From contig JACKEH010000038.1 in the NCBI GenBank assembly GCA_020633125.1, positions 1 through 44,274 of the forward strand: a DNA stretch of 44,274 nt, written 5' to 3'. Positions 1-9,392 of the stretch are shown here, one piece after another (positions within the stretch are counted from its first letter, which is position 1; each line of letters begins with the position of its first letter). The stretch comes from Sandaracinus sp. GTDB lineage: Bacteria > Myxococcota_A > Polyangia > Polyangiales > Houyiibacteriaceae. Below the pieces are notes generated by a model. It did not search any database and was not told where the DNA came from. It saw only the letters and a program-made list of their open reading frames with translations. The position numbers and the translations under genes were made by a program.

Positions 1-1
1 C

Positions 2-1903
2 GGCACGCCCGAGGACTTCGACGGCGACGGCATTTCGAATGCCGACGAAGACCTCGCGGAAGAGGTCGACACGGACGGCGACGGGCTCTTCGACGCCTAC
101 GACACCGACAGCGACGGCGACGGCCTTCCCGACGCGTTCGAGCGTGGCTCGGGTGCCGCACCCGCCGACAGCGATGGGGACGGAACACCGGACTTTCGCG
201 ACCTCGACTCGGACGACAACGGCATCCCGGACGCACGTGAGGGCATGGGCGACGTCGACGACGACGGAACCCCGGATTTCGCGGATCTCGACGACGACGA
301 CGACCGCGTCAGCGACTTCGTCGAGCTCGACGGACGCACGGAGTTTCCCGCCGACGCGGACGACGACCGCTTCCCCGACTTCCGCGACGCCGACAGCGAC
401 AACGACTTCATCCTCGACGGACACGAGCGTGGACCGGAGCGGGAGCAACCCGACACCGACATGGATTCGGTGCCCGATTGGCGCGACGACGACAGCGACG
501 GAGACGGATTCTCCGACGCGGACGAAGCCGGCGACCGAATCCTCGAGACGCCGCCCGCCGACACGGACGAAGACGGCATCCCCGACTTCCGGGACTTCGA
601 CTCCGACAACGACGGCCTTCCCGACGCGCTCGAGCGCGAGGTCGGTACGAGCCGAACCGAGGTCGACTCGGACGGCGACGGCGTGAGCGACTTGATCGAG
701 GTCGGCGCGGGAACGGACCCGCTCGACGACACCGTCAGCCCCCGCACGCGTGGCGACTTCGTCTTCGTGATGCCTTACGTGCAGCCGGCAGAGCCCGCGC
801 GCGACACGCTCACCTTCCGCACGAACCTCCAGTTCGCCGACGCCTACTTCCTCTTCGACACCACGGGATCGATGAGCGGCGAGATCTCGGCGATGAAGGA
901 CGCGATGAACGTCGTCATCGACAACCTCGCGTGCGACGACTTTCGCGTGCCCTGCACGGGCGACCTCGAGTGCGACGAAGGCCAGGTCTGCAGCGCGAGC
1001 GGAAGCTGCGTGTCGGATCCGCGCGTGAGTGGCTGCATCGCGAGCCTCTGGACCGGCATCGGGACCTACGAGGGCAACCCGAACAGCTACCGCAACTTGC
1101 TCTCGTTGCAGTCCGACCCGCTCGAGGCCCAGCGCCGCATTCCGAGCAGCGCGAGCGGCGGGGGTGGCCTCGAATCGCTCTTCGAGAGCGTCGCGTGCGT
1201 CGCCGATCCCACCGCGTGCCGCAACGCCGAGTGCGCCGCTTCGGGCGTGGGCTGTCCCGGCTACCGCTCGGACGCGCGCCGCATCCTCGTGACGATCACC
1301 GACGAGGAGAACCAATGCTCGAGCTGCAGCCCGGTGAACACCGCCGCCGGCGCCGCGTCTCGACTCCTCGACGCGGACATCACCTTCGTCGGCGTCGACG
1401 CCTCGTCGAGCTCGACGCCCGAGGACGACCTCACGGCCATCGCGCGCATGAGCAACTCCTTGGACGGAAGCGGAAGCCCGCTGCTGGTGCAGGGCGACGG
1501 CATCTCGGTCACGCGCGTGGTCACCGAAGCGATTCGCGAGATCGCGCAGAACGTTCGACTCTTCGCGAGCGTGGACGTCGAAGACCTCGCGGGCGACGAC
1601 GGCGACGCGTTGCAGTTCGTCGATCGCATCGAGGTCAACGTGAGCGGGGAGGGTAACTGCACCGCGGTGCCGAGCCCGGTCGACACCAACGGCGACACCT
1701 TCGAGGACGCCTTCCCGAGCCTGCTCCCGGGCACGCCCGTGTGTTGGGATTTGGTCGCGCTTCCGAACGAGGTCGTGCCGCCGATCGGTCGTCCGCAGGT
1801 CTACGTCGCGCGGGTCGTCGTGCGCGGCGACGGATCGATCCTCGACACGCGCCGCGTCTTCTTCTTGGTGCCGCCCGCGGTGGATCGCCCCGTCTTCGAG
1901 TGA
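2..1903 (+). CDS. TSP3-repeat / von Willebrand A surface protein, 5'-truncated
   Basis: The reading frame is open from the first complete codon (base 2), so the true start and signal peptide lie outside the window. The first ~240 visible codons encode dense DxDxDG-type calcium loops of thrombospondin type 3 style (for example DTDSDGDGLPDAFE). A vWA-like domain follows, opening near codon 280 with FLFDTTGSMS, a DxTxS variant of the MIDAS metal site. A later hydrophobic strand ending in ITDEE fits the vWA fold. A Cys-rich loop (about ten Cys) sits between the first helix and the next strand. The end is nearly identical in pattern to the complete gene at 11626-13647 (GDGSILDTRRVFF...DRPVFE). An extracellular, calcium-binding, adhesion-type protein is inferred; there is no enzyme motif. 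A strong terminator follows. Confidence 0.85.
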   Translation, partial: GTPEDFDGDGISNADEDLAEEVDTDGDGLFDAYDTDSDGDGLPDAFERGSGAAPADSDGDGTPDFRDLDSDDNGIPDAREGMGDVDDDGTPDFADLDDDDDRVSDFVELDGRTEFPADADDDRFPDFRDADSDNDFILDGHERGPEREQPDTDMDSVPDWRDDDSDGDGFSDADEAGDRILETPPADTDEDGIPDFRDFDSDNDGLPDALEREVGTSRTEVDSDGDGVSDLIEVGAGTDPLDDTVSPRTRGDFVFVMPYVQPAEPARDTLTFRTNLQFADAYFLFDTTGSMSGEISAMKDAMNVVIDNLACDDFRVPCTGDLECDEGQVCSASGSCVSDPRVSGCIASLWTGIGTYEGNPNSYRNLLSLQSDPLEAQRRIPSSASGGGGLESLFESVACVADPTACRNAECAASGVGCPGYRSDARRILVTITDEENQCSSCSPVNTAAGAASRLLDADITFVGVDASSSSTPEDDLTAIARMSNSLDGSGSPLLVQGDGISVTRVVTEAIREIAQNVRLFASVDVEDLAGDDGDALQFVDRIEVNVSGEGNCTAVPSPVDTNGDTFEDAFPSLLPGTPVCWDLVALPNEVVPPIGRPQVYVARVVVRGDGSILDTRRVFFLVPPAVDRPVFE

Positions 1904-1923
1904 ACCCCGACCCGACGTCGAGG

Positions 1924-1960
1924 GCCCCGCGTGCTTCGTGCCACGCGGGGCTTTCGTCGT
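1924..1960 (+). terminator. Rho-independent terminator after the TSP3/vWA gene
   Basis: A perfect 10-bp GC-rich stem (GCCCCGCGTG at 1924-1933 with CACGCGGGGC at 1942-1951) with an 8-nt loop is followed by TTTCGTCGTT. It starts 20 nt after the stop codon at 1903, so it should separate this gene from the Big_5 genes downstream. Confidence 0.8.
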
Positions 1961-2070
1961 TCGGGGCTTCGCGAAACGCGCGTGGTGCGCGGGAATCCGC
2001 GGCGCTTTGCCCCTTCCGCGCTCACGGACTCGGGCGTCTGCGCACCGGGACGTGCCACGCTGAAGTGACG

Positions 2071-2087
2071 TTTTCGTGAGCCGTTTT
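2071..2087 (+). promoter_or_regulatory. 17-nt AT-rich motif, copy 1, upstream of the Big_5 gene
   Basis: TTTTCGTGAGCCGTTTT occurs exactly here and again at 13821-13837. In both places it is followed by GTCGG, then GCACT, then GAGAGGA at slightly different spacing. Here GAGAGGA serves as the ribosome site of the gene starting at 2128. The motif is AT-rich in a GC-rich gap, which fits a promoter or operator. Which factor would bind it is unknown. Confidence 0.4.
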
Positions 2088-2127
2088 CGATGTCGGCCGC
2101 ACTACGGCTCCGAGAGGATTCCCGCGC

Positions 2128-5100
2128 ATGGCATTCGAACGACCGCCCGCTTCCCTCCGGCGCTCCCTCGCGCTTCTGCTCGCCCTCGCGGCGTGCGACG
2201 GCAAGGACGGAGTGCTCTACGACGACGGCGGAACCGACGCGCCGAGCGTCGACGGCGGAACGGACGGTGGTTTCGACGCCGGAGACCGCGTCGCCCCGAC
2301 GGTCGAGGAGGTCGTGCCCGACGACGAAGCCACGGACGTCGCGCGCGACGCCGACCTCGTCGTTCGTTTCTCGGAGCCGATGCGCGCGTCGGGAAGCGTG
2401 AGCGTGGTGCCCGGGGGCCTCGAGCTGGATGGCGCGTGGAACTCGCTCGGTGACACCTGGACCGTGAACGCGCCGACCGAAGGCTGGCCGGAGTCCGCGA
2501 CGCTGCGTGCGTCGCTCGAAGGTTTCAGCGACGAAGCCGGGAACGCGCTCGCGCCCTACGCCTGGCGTTTCTCGACCACGGCCGATGCGCCGGTGGTCAC
2601 GACGTCTTCGCCCGCGGACGGCGCCACCGACACGTCGGCTCGCACCGCCTTCGTGGAGCTGACCTTCTCGGAGCCGATGGACAACACGACCGGCACCCTC
2701 GCGGCGACCGGCCTCACGTTCGGCGTCGCCGAGTGGCTCTCGGGGGAGCGGGTGCGCTTCCCGGTCTCGGGTCTCGCGTACGAGTCCACCTACGCGGTGA
2801 CACTCGACGGCTTCCAGGACCGCGCGGGCAACGCGCTCGAGACCAGCGTGTACCTCGAAGGCAGCCTCGACTTCACGACCGGGCCCGACCTCGACGCCCC
2901 GCGCGTGACCGACTCGAGCCCCGACGAAGGCCAGCTCGACGTCGCGACGGACATGCTCGACGAGGTCGTCGTCGTCTTCGACGAAGCGATGGACGTGGCG
3001 GTCGGCACCGCGACGCTCGAGGTCGACGGACGCACCACCGCGCTGAGCGCGAGCTGGAACGCCGCGGGCACCGAGGCTCGCTTCGCCGTTGCGGGGGCGT
3101 TGCGCAACGGCGCCGCGCACCGCCTCGTGCTCACCGACTTCACGGACGTCGCCGGCAACGCGCTCGACGGCACCGTCTACCTGCTCGACGGGGCGCTCGA
3201 CTTCCGCACGGGCCGCGACCTGGTGGTGCCCTTCGTCGGCTACTCCGACCCGATCGAGGGGCAGCCCGACTTCAGCTTCCGTCGCGACACGATCCTGATC
3301 GCGTTCAGCGAGGCGATGGACACCTCGGACACCACGGCCATCCTTCACGACGGCGCGGAGACGGTGGTGCTGGGCGGCACGTGGTCGCTCGCCGGCACGC
3401 GTCTGACGCTCGACGTCGCGGGGTTGCTCGTCGCCGGTCGCAGCTATCGCATCGACCTCACGGACTTTCGCGATCTCGGCGGCACCGTCGTCGACACCTC
3501 GCACCCCTACCTCGGCGACGGGTTCCTCGACTTCGTGATGGCGACCCCGACCGGCGAGAACTGCCGCGACGTGCTCACCGCGGCCGAAGGCACGACGGTC
3601 GGCGCGGTGACGACCTGGGTGATCGAAGATCGTCAAGCCACCCTCGACGACGGCTCGGGCACCTGCGGTCCGGACGGTGACGTTCGCAGCGCGGACGCCG
3701 TGATTCGTTACACGAAGACGAGCGCCGCGGTGGCCGACGGAGGTCGCTACCTGCGTGTCACCGCGCGCACGCTCAACACCTCGCGTGACGTCTTCGTCGA
3801 GGTCTTCCGCGACGTCTGCGATCCCACGGCGGCCGAAGCGCTCGCCGCGCGCCAACACTGCGTGCTCGAGAACCAGAGCTGGGACGTGCACCTCGACGGG
3901 GGGCCCGGCGGCTACTTCCTGTGGATCGCCACCGACCGCAACGACGCCATCTCGCCCGTGGAGGTCACGGTCGAGGAGATCGACGCGCCACGGCCCGGCG
4001 AGAGCTGCGCGGATCCCTTCGACAGCAGCGCGAGCTTCTGGAGCGACATGCAGACCGGCCTGAGCGACCGACCGCTCGGCCCGGCCTGGTACATCAACAT
4101 TCGCAACTACGTCGAAGAGGGCGACGAGGAGCGCATCGACGCCCTCGACCGCGCCGACGTGATGGGCGGACCCGGCAGCATCGAGTGCGACGGAACGCGC
4201 TACACGCACGGCGCCGACGCGGTCTTCGATCTCGTGAAGACCAGCGCGACGAGCGTGCTCGACGTGCGGGTGTCCGCCATCAGCACCCACGTGTTCGAGG
4301 TCCGCGACGCCTGCGACCCGAGCGCCTCGTCGCAGCTCACGTGCGGCACCGTCGGGAGCGGGCGCTGGGAGCAACGCACGATCGAAGGCGCGCCCGGCAC
4401 CTACGCGCTCTGGAGCGCGCCCGACTACCTCGCGTCGAGCGGGCAGCGCGAGCTCGAAGGCTCGTACGTCGTACGTGAGGTCGAGCCTGGTCCGGGCGAC
4501 ACCTGCGCGACCGGGATTCCGCTCGTCGTCGGTGCACCACTCGCGGTCCCGGCCACCGGTGCCCAGCGCCTGGGACAGCCGAGCTGCTTCGACGGACAGC
4601 TCACGCAGGAGAAGGCCGTCATCAGCGGTGTCTCGGGTCCAGACGACGGGATCACCTGGTACCGCTTCACCGCCTCGGGCGCGATCACCGGCGTGCGCTT
4701 CGGGTCCATCGCGGGCTCGAGCTCCGACCTCGATCCCAGCGTGGCGCTCTTCGACGCGACCTCGCGCACGGAGCTGACCTGCGCCGCCGACGAGCCCGAG
4801 AACGGCCTGACCGTCTTCGGCAACGCCGGCCGCGAATACTGCGTCGCGGTGTTGAACACGCCGCGGCTCGAGACCATCGAGCTCGTCAGCTTCCCCACCT
4901 ACGACGGCGTCGGTTCGACGGTGACGGACCTGAACGTGTCCCGACCCTTCAACGACAGCGGCACCGAGGTGTCCATCACGAGCGACCAATGGCTCGGCGT
5001 CACGCCGACCACGCTCTACATGCAGCTCGGCACGAGCGGCACCAGCGCGGGCCTCTTGCGTGTCTCCAAGGCCGGCGGCACCCGCGCGGAGCTCTTGCGG

Positions 5101-5799
5101 GACGGCATCGAAAGCGTGCTCGGCTACGGCGGCGCGATCACGACGGGCGAGAACGTCTTCCTGGTCGACAACAACACGACGACGGCTTCGCGCACCTACC
5201 GCGCGGTTCGCGCCGGCCTCGTGGAGCTCACGGAGTGGGATGCGGCGGGTGGATACCCGAACCACGCGTTCTACGACGTCGCCTTCGACGGAACGACGTT
5301 GCTCACCGCGACCTACGTGAGCTCGACCTCGGGAACGCCGCCGACGCGCTTCTACACCCTCGATCCCACGGCGGCTGGACCCGGGACGGAGATCGGCAGC
5401 ACCACCGAGCTCTACCGTGTGCGCGCGATCGGCACCGACGGGACGTGGGTCTTCGTCGTCGCCAACCCCTACGGCGACACGAGCACGGAAGGCGTGTATC
5501 GCCTGCCGCTCACGAACCTCGCCGCGACGCCCGAGCCCCTCTGGCTCGGCAACCTTCCGACCTCGGCGACCGCGCTCGAGGTGCAGGTCACGGCGAGCAC
5601 CACCTACGTCTACTTCCGCGACCAAGACGGTAACGTGCACGTGGCGGACGCGGGCGGCGCCTCGGCGCAGTACCTCGGCGTGCTCAGCGCGCTCGGCCGC
5701 TCGGGCGACGTCGCGATGGGCTTCGATCCCGTCGGTCCTTCGCTCTACCTCTTCGAGTCCGAGACCGAGTCGACCGGTCGCATCGTGAGGCTCCGATGA
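2128..5799 (+). CDS. Big_5 Ig-like domain lipoprotein (paralogue 1)
   Basis: This is a 1223-residue secreted lipoprotein. The signal peptide has arginines at 11-12, a Leu/Ala core and a lipobox LAAC with Cys23, followed by an Asp/Gly-rich linker. Residues ~55-470 hold four Ig-like repeats of about 105 residues with the Big_5 signature (V.FSEPMD near the start of each, GF.D.AGNAL near the end). Later come PPC-like beta domains containing paired Cys (each starting like GE-CRDV or GESCADPF). The last ~270 residues have the look of a beta-propeller (repeated GENVFLVD or FDGTTLL-like strands). The start is supported by GAGAGG 10 nt upstream of ATG. It is a tandem paralogue of the next gene. No catalytic motif is seen; a cell-surface structural or binding role is inferred. 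Confidence 0.85.
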   Translation: MAFERPPASLRRSLALLLALAACDGKDGVLYDDGGTDAPSVDGGTDGGFDAGDRVAPTVEEVVPDDEATDVARDADLVVRFSEPMRASGSVSVVPGGLELDGAWNSLGDTWTVNAPTEGWPESATLRASLEGFSDEAGNALAPYAWRFSTTADAPVVTTSSPADGATDTSARTAFVELTFSEPMDNTTGTLAATGLTFGVAEWLSGERVRFPVSGLAYESTYAVTLDGFQDRAGNALETSVYLEGSLDFTTGPDLDAPRVTDSSPDEGQLDVATDMLDEVVVVFDEAMDVAVGTATLEVDGRTTALSASWNAAGTEARFAVAGALRNGAAHRLVLTDFTDVAGNALDGTVYLLDGALDFRTGRDLVVPFVGYSDPIEGQPDFSFRRDTILIAFSEAMDTSDTTAILHDGAETVVLGGTWSLAGTRLTLDVAGLLVAGRSYRIDLTDFRDLGGTVVDTSHPYLGDGFLDFVMATPTGENCRDVLTAAEGTTVGAVTTWVIEDRQATLDDGSGTCGPDGDVRSADAVIRYTKTSAAVADGGRYLRVTARTLNTSRDVFVEVFRDVCDPTAAEALAARQHCVLENQSWDVHLDGGPGGYFLWIATDRNDAISPVEVTVEEIDAPRPGESCADPFDSSASFWSDMQTGLSDRPLGPAWYINIRNYVEEGDEERIDALDRADVMGGPGSIECDGTRYTHGADAVFDLVKTSATSVLDVRVSAISTHVFEVRDACDPSASSQLTCGTVGSGRWEQRTIEGAPGTYALWSAPDYLASSGQRELEGSYVVREVEPGPGDTCATGIPLVVGAPLAVPATGAQRLGQPSCFDGQLTQEKAVISGVSGPDDGITWYRFTASGAITGVRFGSIAGSSSDLDPSVALFDATSRTELTCAADEPENGLTVFGNAGREYCVAVLNTPRLETIELVSFPTYDGVGSTVTDLNVSRPFNDSGTEVSITSDQWLGVTPTTLYMQLGTSGTSAGLLRVSKAGGTRAELLRDGIESVLGYGGAITTGENVFLVDNNTTTASRTYRAVRAGLVELTEWDAAGGYPNHAFYDVAFDGTTLLTATYVSSTSGTPPTRFYTLDPTAAGPGTEIGSTTELYRVRAIGTDGTWVFVVANPYGDTSTEGVYRLPLTNLAATPEPLWLGNLPTSATALEVQVTASTTYVYFRDQDGNVHVADAGGASAQYLGVLSALGRSGDVAMGFDPVGPSLYLFESETESTGRIVRLR

Positions 5800-5837
5800 T
5801 CGAACGAACGAACCTCGTGGACGCAGGAGCTTCCCCC

Positions 5838-8800
5838 ATGAACCGCAAGTCTCGATGGATCGTGCTCGCACTCCTCGCCGCGCTCGGCTGCGGAGACGAC
5901 GACCGCAGCCCGATGGACGGCGGGCCGGAGACGGACGGCGCGGTCGACGCCGGCGTCGATGCCGCCGACACCACGGCGCCCACCTTCACCACCGACCCCG
6001 TCGACGGGGAATCCGAGGTCGAGCTCACGCGCACCTTCGCCGTCACCTTCTCGGAGCCGATGAACGAAGCCGTCGGTGGCCTTCGCGCCGAGGTCGGTGA
6101 CGACGTGCTCACCGCGGTCGAGACCGTCTGGGACGGCGCCGTGCTTCGCGTGCGCTACGAGTGGCCGGCCGAGTCGGCGATCACCGTCGCCATCGAAGGC
6201 TTCGAAGACCTCGCGGGCAACGCGGCGGCCAACGCGAGCGTCACCTTCACGACCTACGACACGACGCCGCCGACCGTCACCGCGGCGACGCCGGACGAAG
6301 GCGCGACGGTCGCGGCGCCCACCACGATCGAGCTGAGCTTCTCGGAGCCGATGGACGTGGCGCGCGGCGCGCTAAGCCTCGTGGGGGGCCCGGGCACCCT
6401 CGGCGAGACCACGTGGACCTCGACCTCGCTGAGCGTCGAAGTCGAAAGCCTCGCGTACGACACGGCCTACGCGCTGGTGCTTTCGGACTTCGCGGATCCG
6501 GCGGGCAACCCGCTCGACCGCTCGGTCTTCCTCGGCGACGGTGCGCTCGACTTCATCGTGGGCGCCGACGAAGACGCGCCGACCGTGGTCGCTTCCTCGC
6601 CCAGCGAAGGCCAGGTCGAGGTGACCATCGGGACGCAGTTCGTGGTCGTCGACTTCTCGGAGTCCATGGCCGCCGTGGGCACCGCCGACCTCACGAGCGA
6701 TGCCGGTGGCAGCGTGACGGACCTCGCGCCCACGTGGAGCCGCGAGGGCACCCGAGCGACCTTCTCCGTGCCCGACCTGCTCGACGTCGAGGCGAGCTAC
6801 ACGCTGACTCTCGACGGTTTCACGGACGCCGCCGGCAACGCGCTCGACGGTACGGTCTACCTCGGCGACGGCGCGCTCGACTTCACGACCGGCGACGACC
6901 TCTTCCCGCCTTACGTGCTCGCCACCACCCCGGACGAGAACGCGACCGGCGTCTCGTACGACGCGAACCGCCTCGTCGTCGCGTTCAGCGAAGCCATGGA
7001 CACCACGCGCACGACGGCGACGCTGCAGAGCTCGTCGCTCGGCGACGTCGTCCTGGCGGGCTCGTGGAGTGGCGACACGGTGCTCGAGCTCGACGTCCGG
7101 AATCTCTTGGTCGCCGGTCAGACGTACCGCCTCGACCTCTCGGCGTTCACCGACGCGGGCGGTGCGCCGCTCCGCACCGACCACCCCTACCTCGGCGACG
7201 GCGTGCTCGAGTTCTCGACCGTGATTCCCACCGGCGAGTCGTGCCCCGACGCCTTCGACGTCGAGCGCGCCACGGTCGCGGACGGTCTTCACACCTGGAC
7301 CTTCGCCGACAACGGCGTGGTCACGATCGACGGTGGCGGCGCCTTCTGCGACTCGAACGGCAGCACCTCGCCCGACGGCGTCGTTCGTTTCCGGAAGGCC
7401 TCGCCGGACACGGTGCTTCACGTGACCGCGCAGGCGCTCTCCGGCAGCGATCAGCTCAACGTCGAGGTGCTCCGTTTCGATTGCGATCCCATGGCGGCGA
7501 CCGCGGAGGCCGCCCGTGCGCGCTGCATGTCCCGTCGCAACCGCCACGAGCTCTTCGTGCCGGGGGCACCTGGCGACTACTTCGTCTGGATCAGCGACGT
7601 CAGCACGCTCTTCGACGGCGCGACGGTCTCGATCGAAGAGATCGCGGCCCCGCCCGCGGGCGAGAGCTGCGACGCGCCCTTCGAGGTCGGCTCGCGTTTC
7701 TACACCGCGCCCGCCGCGGCCGGTGACTTCCACGTCTGGGAGATTCCCGCCGACTCCATCGTCGCCCACGACCGCAGCGTCACTGGTGCGGAGAGCTTCC
7801 TCTGCGACGACAACCTGCTCGTCGGCAACGACGCGGTCATCGCGTTCCCGAAGACCTCGGACACGAGCATCGTGCAGGTCCAGATCGAAACGACGGGTGA
7901 CGAGCTCGTGGTCGACCTCACGGGCGCCTGCGATGCCGCGGCGGAGAGCGGCGTCTGCGAGGACTCGGTCGCGGGTACGCGCACCTACGAGCTCTTCGGG
8001 CCCGCCGGTCCGCGCCACGTCTGGATCGCGGACGACAACGAAGGATCCGCGACCGCGCCGACCTTCCCGGCGGTCTTCGGCCCGGCGGTCGTCGTGCGGG
8101 TGCGCGAGGTCGAGCCCACGCCCGGCGGCTCGTGTGCCACGGCGATCCCCATCACGCCCGGCGCGACGGTTCCGGTGACGCCGAACAACACGCAGCGCAT
8201 CGGCGTGCCGAGCTGCTTCGGAACCGGCGGAATCACCTGGTACCGCTACACGGCGACGCAACGCCTCGTGCTCGCGACGACCAACGGCGTGGGTGGCGTC
8301 GCCGTTCGGGACGCGGCGACGGAAGCCGAGCTCGGTTGCTCGAGCGACGGAGCCTCGCAGTTCGCTTGGGGCATCGTCGAGGCGGGTCAGGACGTTTGCG
8401 TCGGTGTCGCTTCGACGCCGGGCATCACGTCCATCGGCGTCGAGGAGATCGACTACCGCGGAGTCTCCGGGCGCGTCACGCCGCTGGTGCCGGGCCAGAG
8501 TGTCTGGAGTTTCGAGGAGTGGATGGTCGCGACTCCGACCTGGATGTACCTCGCGGCGAGCACGTCGGGTTACCTCTTCCGCGCGCCACGTGCGGGGGGC
8601 GAGGTCGAGCGACTCTACTGGCCGCTTCCCGACACCGACCCGCGCGATCAGCTCGGCGACGGTGCGGTCGCCGTGGGCGAGCATCTCTTCACCCTCGACG
8701 ACCGGCGCGGAGACACGGATCCGATGACGGTCGATCCCCCGCGCCTGCATCGTTGGCGAGAGATCGACGGCGTTCTGACGCCGGAGGTATGGGACGCGGG

Positions 8801-9389
8801 GTTCGAGTGGCCGTACCTCACGATGGACGGGATCGGCTTCGACGGCACGACGTTGATCATCGGCTCCGCGCGACCCAGCACCGCCTCTTCGGCCGTGCCG
8901 CCGCCGGTGCAGTTCTTCGGCGCCGACCCCACGACGCCGGGCATCACCTTCCTCGGGTCGAACGATTCACTGCAGGACGTCTCTGCGCTCGCCGCGACGA
9001 GCGAGTGGATTCTCGTCGCGGGTCGCCTCGGTGGAGCCTCGGGCATCTACCGCCTGCGACGCGCGGACCTCGGCAACCCGAGCGCGCCGGTCGAAGAGCT
9101 CTTCTCGAGCCCCAGCGTGACCCTCTCCGAGAACAACGCCGGCCTCGCCTTCTTTCCGTCGCCCGCGCCGGGGGTGCCGAGCGTGCTCTACTTCCGTAGT
9201 TACAACGACGCGCGCATTCGTTTCATCGTCGACGCCGACGGCGAGAACCCGCGGCTCATCGGCGCCATCGGCCCGGCCGGGCGTGCGAACACCGACTACG
9301 TGCTCGGTGGAGATCCGACGACACCCGCGCTCTTCTTCACGAGCGACGTCGACAGCGCGGGCTCTCCGACCTGGTACCGATTGGACTGA
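5838..9389 (+). CDS. Big_5 Ig-like domain lipoprotein (paralogue 2)
   Basis: This 1183-residue lipoprotein has the same architecture as the preceding gene: four Big_5 repeats (~residues 45-470), PPC-like Cys-paired domains, then a propeller-like C-terminal third. The start at 5838 gives a clean signal peptide (MNRK, hydrophobic core, lipobox ALGC with Cys18, then GDDD) and has GGAG 8 nt upstream. An in-frame ATG at 5796 overlaps the previous stop as ATGA but would put 14 unrelated residues before the signal, so it is less likely; it could still promote coupling. The stop is only 3 nt from the next gene, so the Big_5 pair and the following MopE-like gene are probably one transcript. Function is unknown; surface adhesion or scaffold is inferred from the domains. 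Confidence 0.85.
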   Translation: MNRKSRWIVLALLAALGCGDDDRSPMDGGPETDGAVDAGVDAADTTAPTFTTDPVDGESEVELTRTFAVTFSEPMNEAVGGLRAEVGDDVLTAVETVWDGAVLRVRYEWPAESAITVAIEGFEDLAGNAAANASVTFTTYDTTPPTVTAATPDEGATVAAPTTIELSFSEPMDVARGALSLVGGPGTLGETTWTSTSLSVEVESLAYDTAYALVLSDFADPAGNPLDRSVFLGDGALDFIVGADEDAPTVVASSPSEGQVEVTIGTQFVVVDFSESMAAVGTADLTSDAGGSVTDLAPTWSREGTRATFSVPDLLDVEASYTLTLDGFTDAAGNALDGTVYLGDGALDFTTGDDLFPPYVLATTPDENATGVSYDANRLVVAFSEAMDTTRTTATLQSSSLGDVVLAGSWSGDTVLELDVRNLLVAGQTYRLDLSAFTDAGGAPLRTDHPYLGDGVLEFSTVIPTGESCPDAFDVERATVADGLHTWTFADNGVVTIDGGGAFCDSNGSTSPDGVVRFRKASPDTVLHVTAQALSGSDQLNVEVLRFDCDPMAATAEAARARCMSRRNRHELFVPGAPGDYFVWISDVSTLFDGATVSIEEIAAPPAGESCDAPFEVGSRFYTAPAAAGDFHVWEIPADSIVAHDRSVTGAESFLCDDNLLVGNDAVIAFPKTSDTSIVQVQIETTGDELVVDLTGACDAAAESGVCEDSVAGTRTYELFGPAGPRHVWIADDNEGSATAPTFPAVFGPAVVVRVREVEPTPGGSCATAIPITPGATVPVTPNNTQRIGVPSCFGTGGITWYRYTATQRLVLATTNGVGGVAVRDAATEAELGCSSDGASQFAWGIVEAGQDVCVGVASTPGITSIGVEEIDYRGVSGRVTPLVPGQSVWSFEEWMVATPTWMYLAASTSGYLFRAPRAGGEVERLYWPLPDTDPRDQLGDGAVAVGEHLFTLDDRRGDTDPMTVDPPRLHRWREIDGVLTPEVWDAGFEWPYLTMDGIGFDGTTLIIGSARPSTASSAVPPPVQFFGADPTTPGITFLGSNDSLQDVSALAATSEWILVAGRLGGASGIYRLRRADLGNPSAPVEELFSSPSVTLSENNAGLAFFPSPAPGVPSVLYFRSYNDARIRFIVDADGENPRLIGAIGPAGRANTDYVLGGDPTTPALFFTSDVDSAGSPTWYRLD

Positions 9390-9392
9390 TCG

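Noticed and set aside
2..700. Short-period repeats (GACGGCGAC...) resembling a repeat array or CRISPR
   Set aside because: The period is irregular and explained by DxDxDG calcium loops; there are no uniform repeats with unique spacers.
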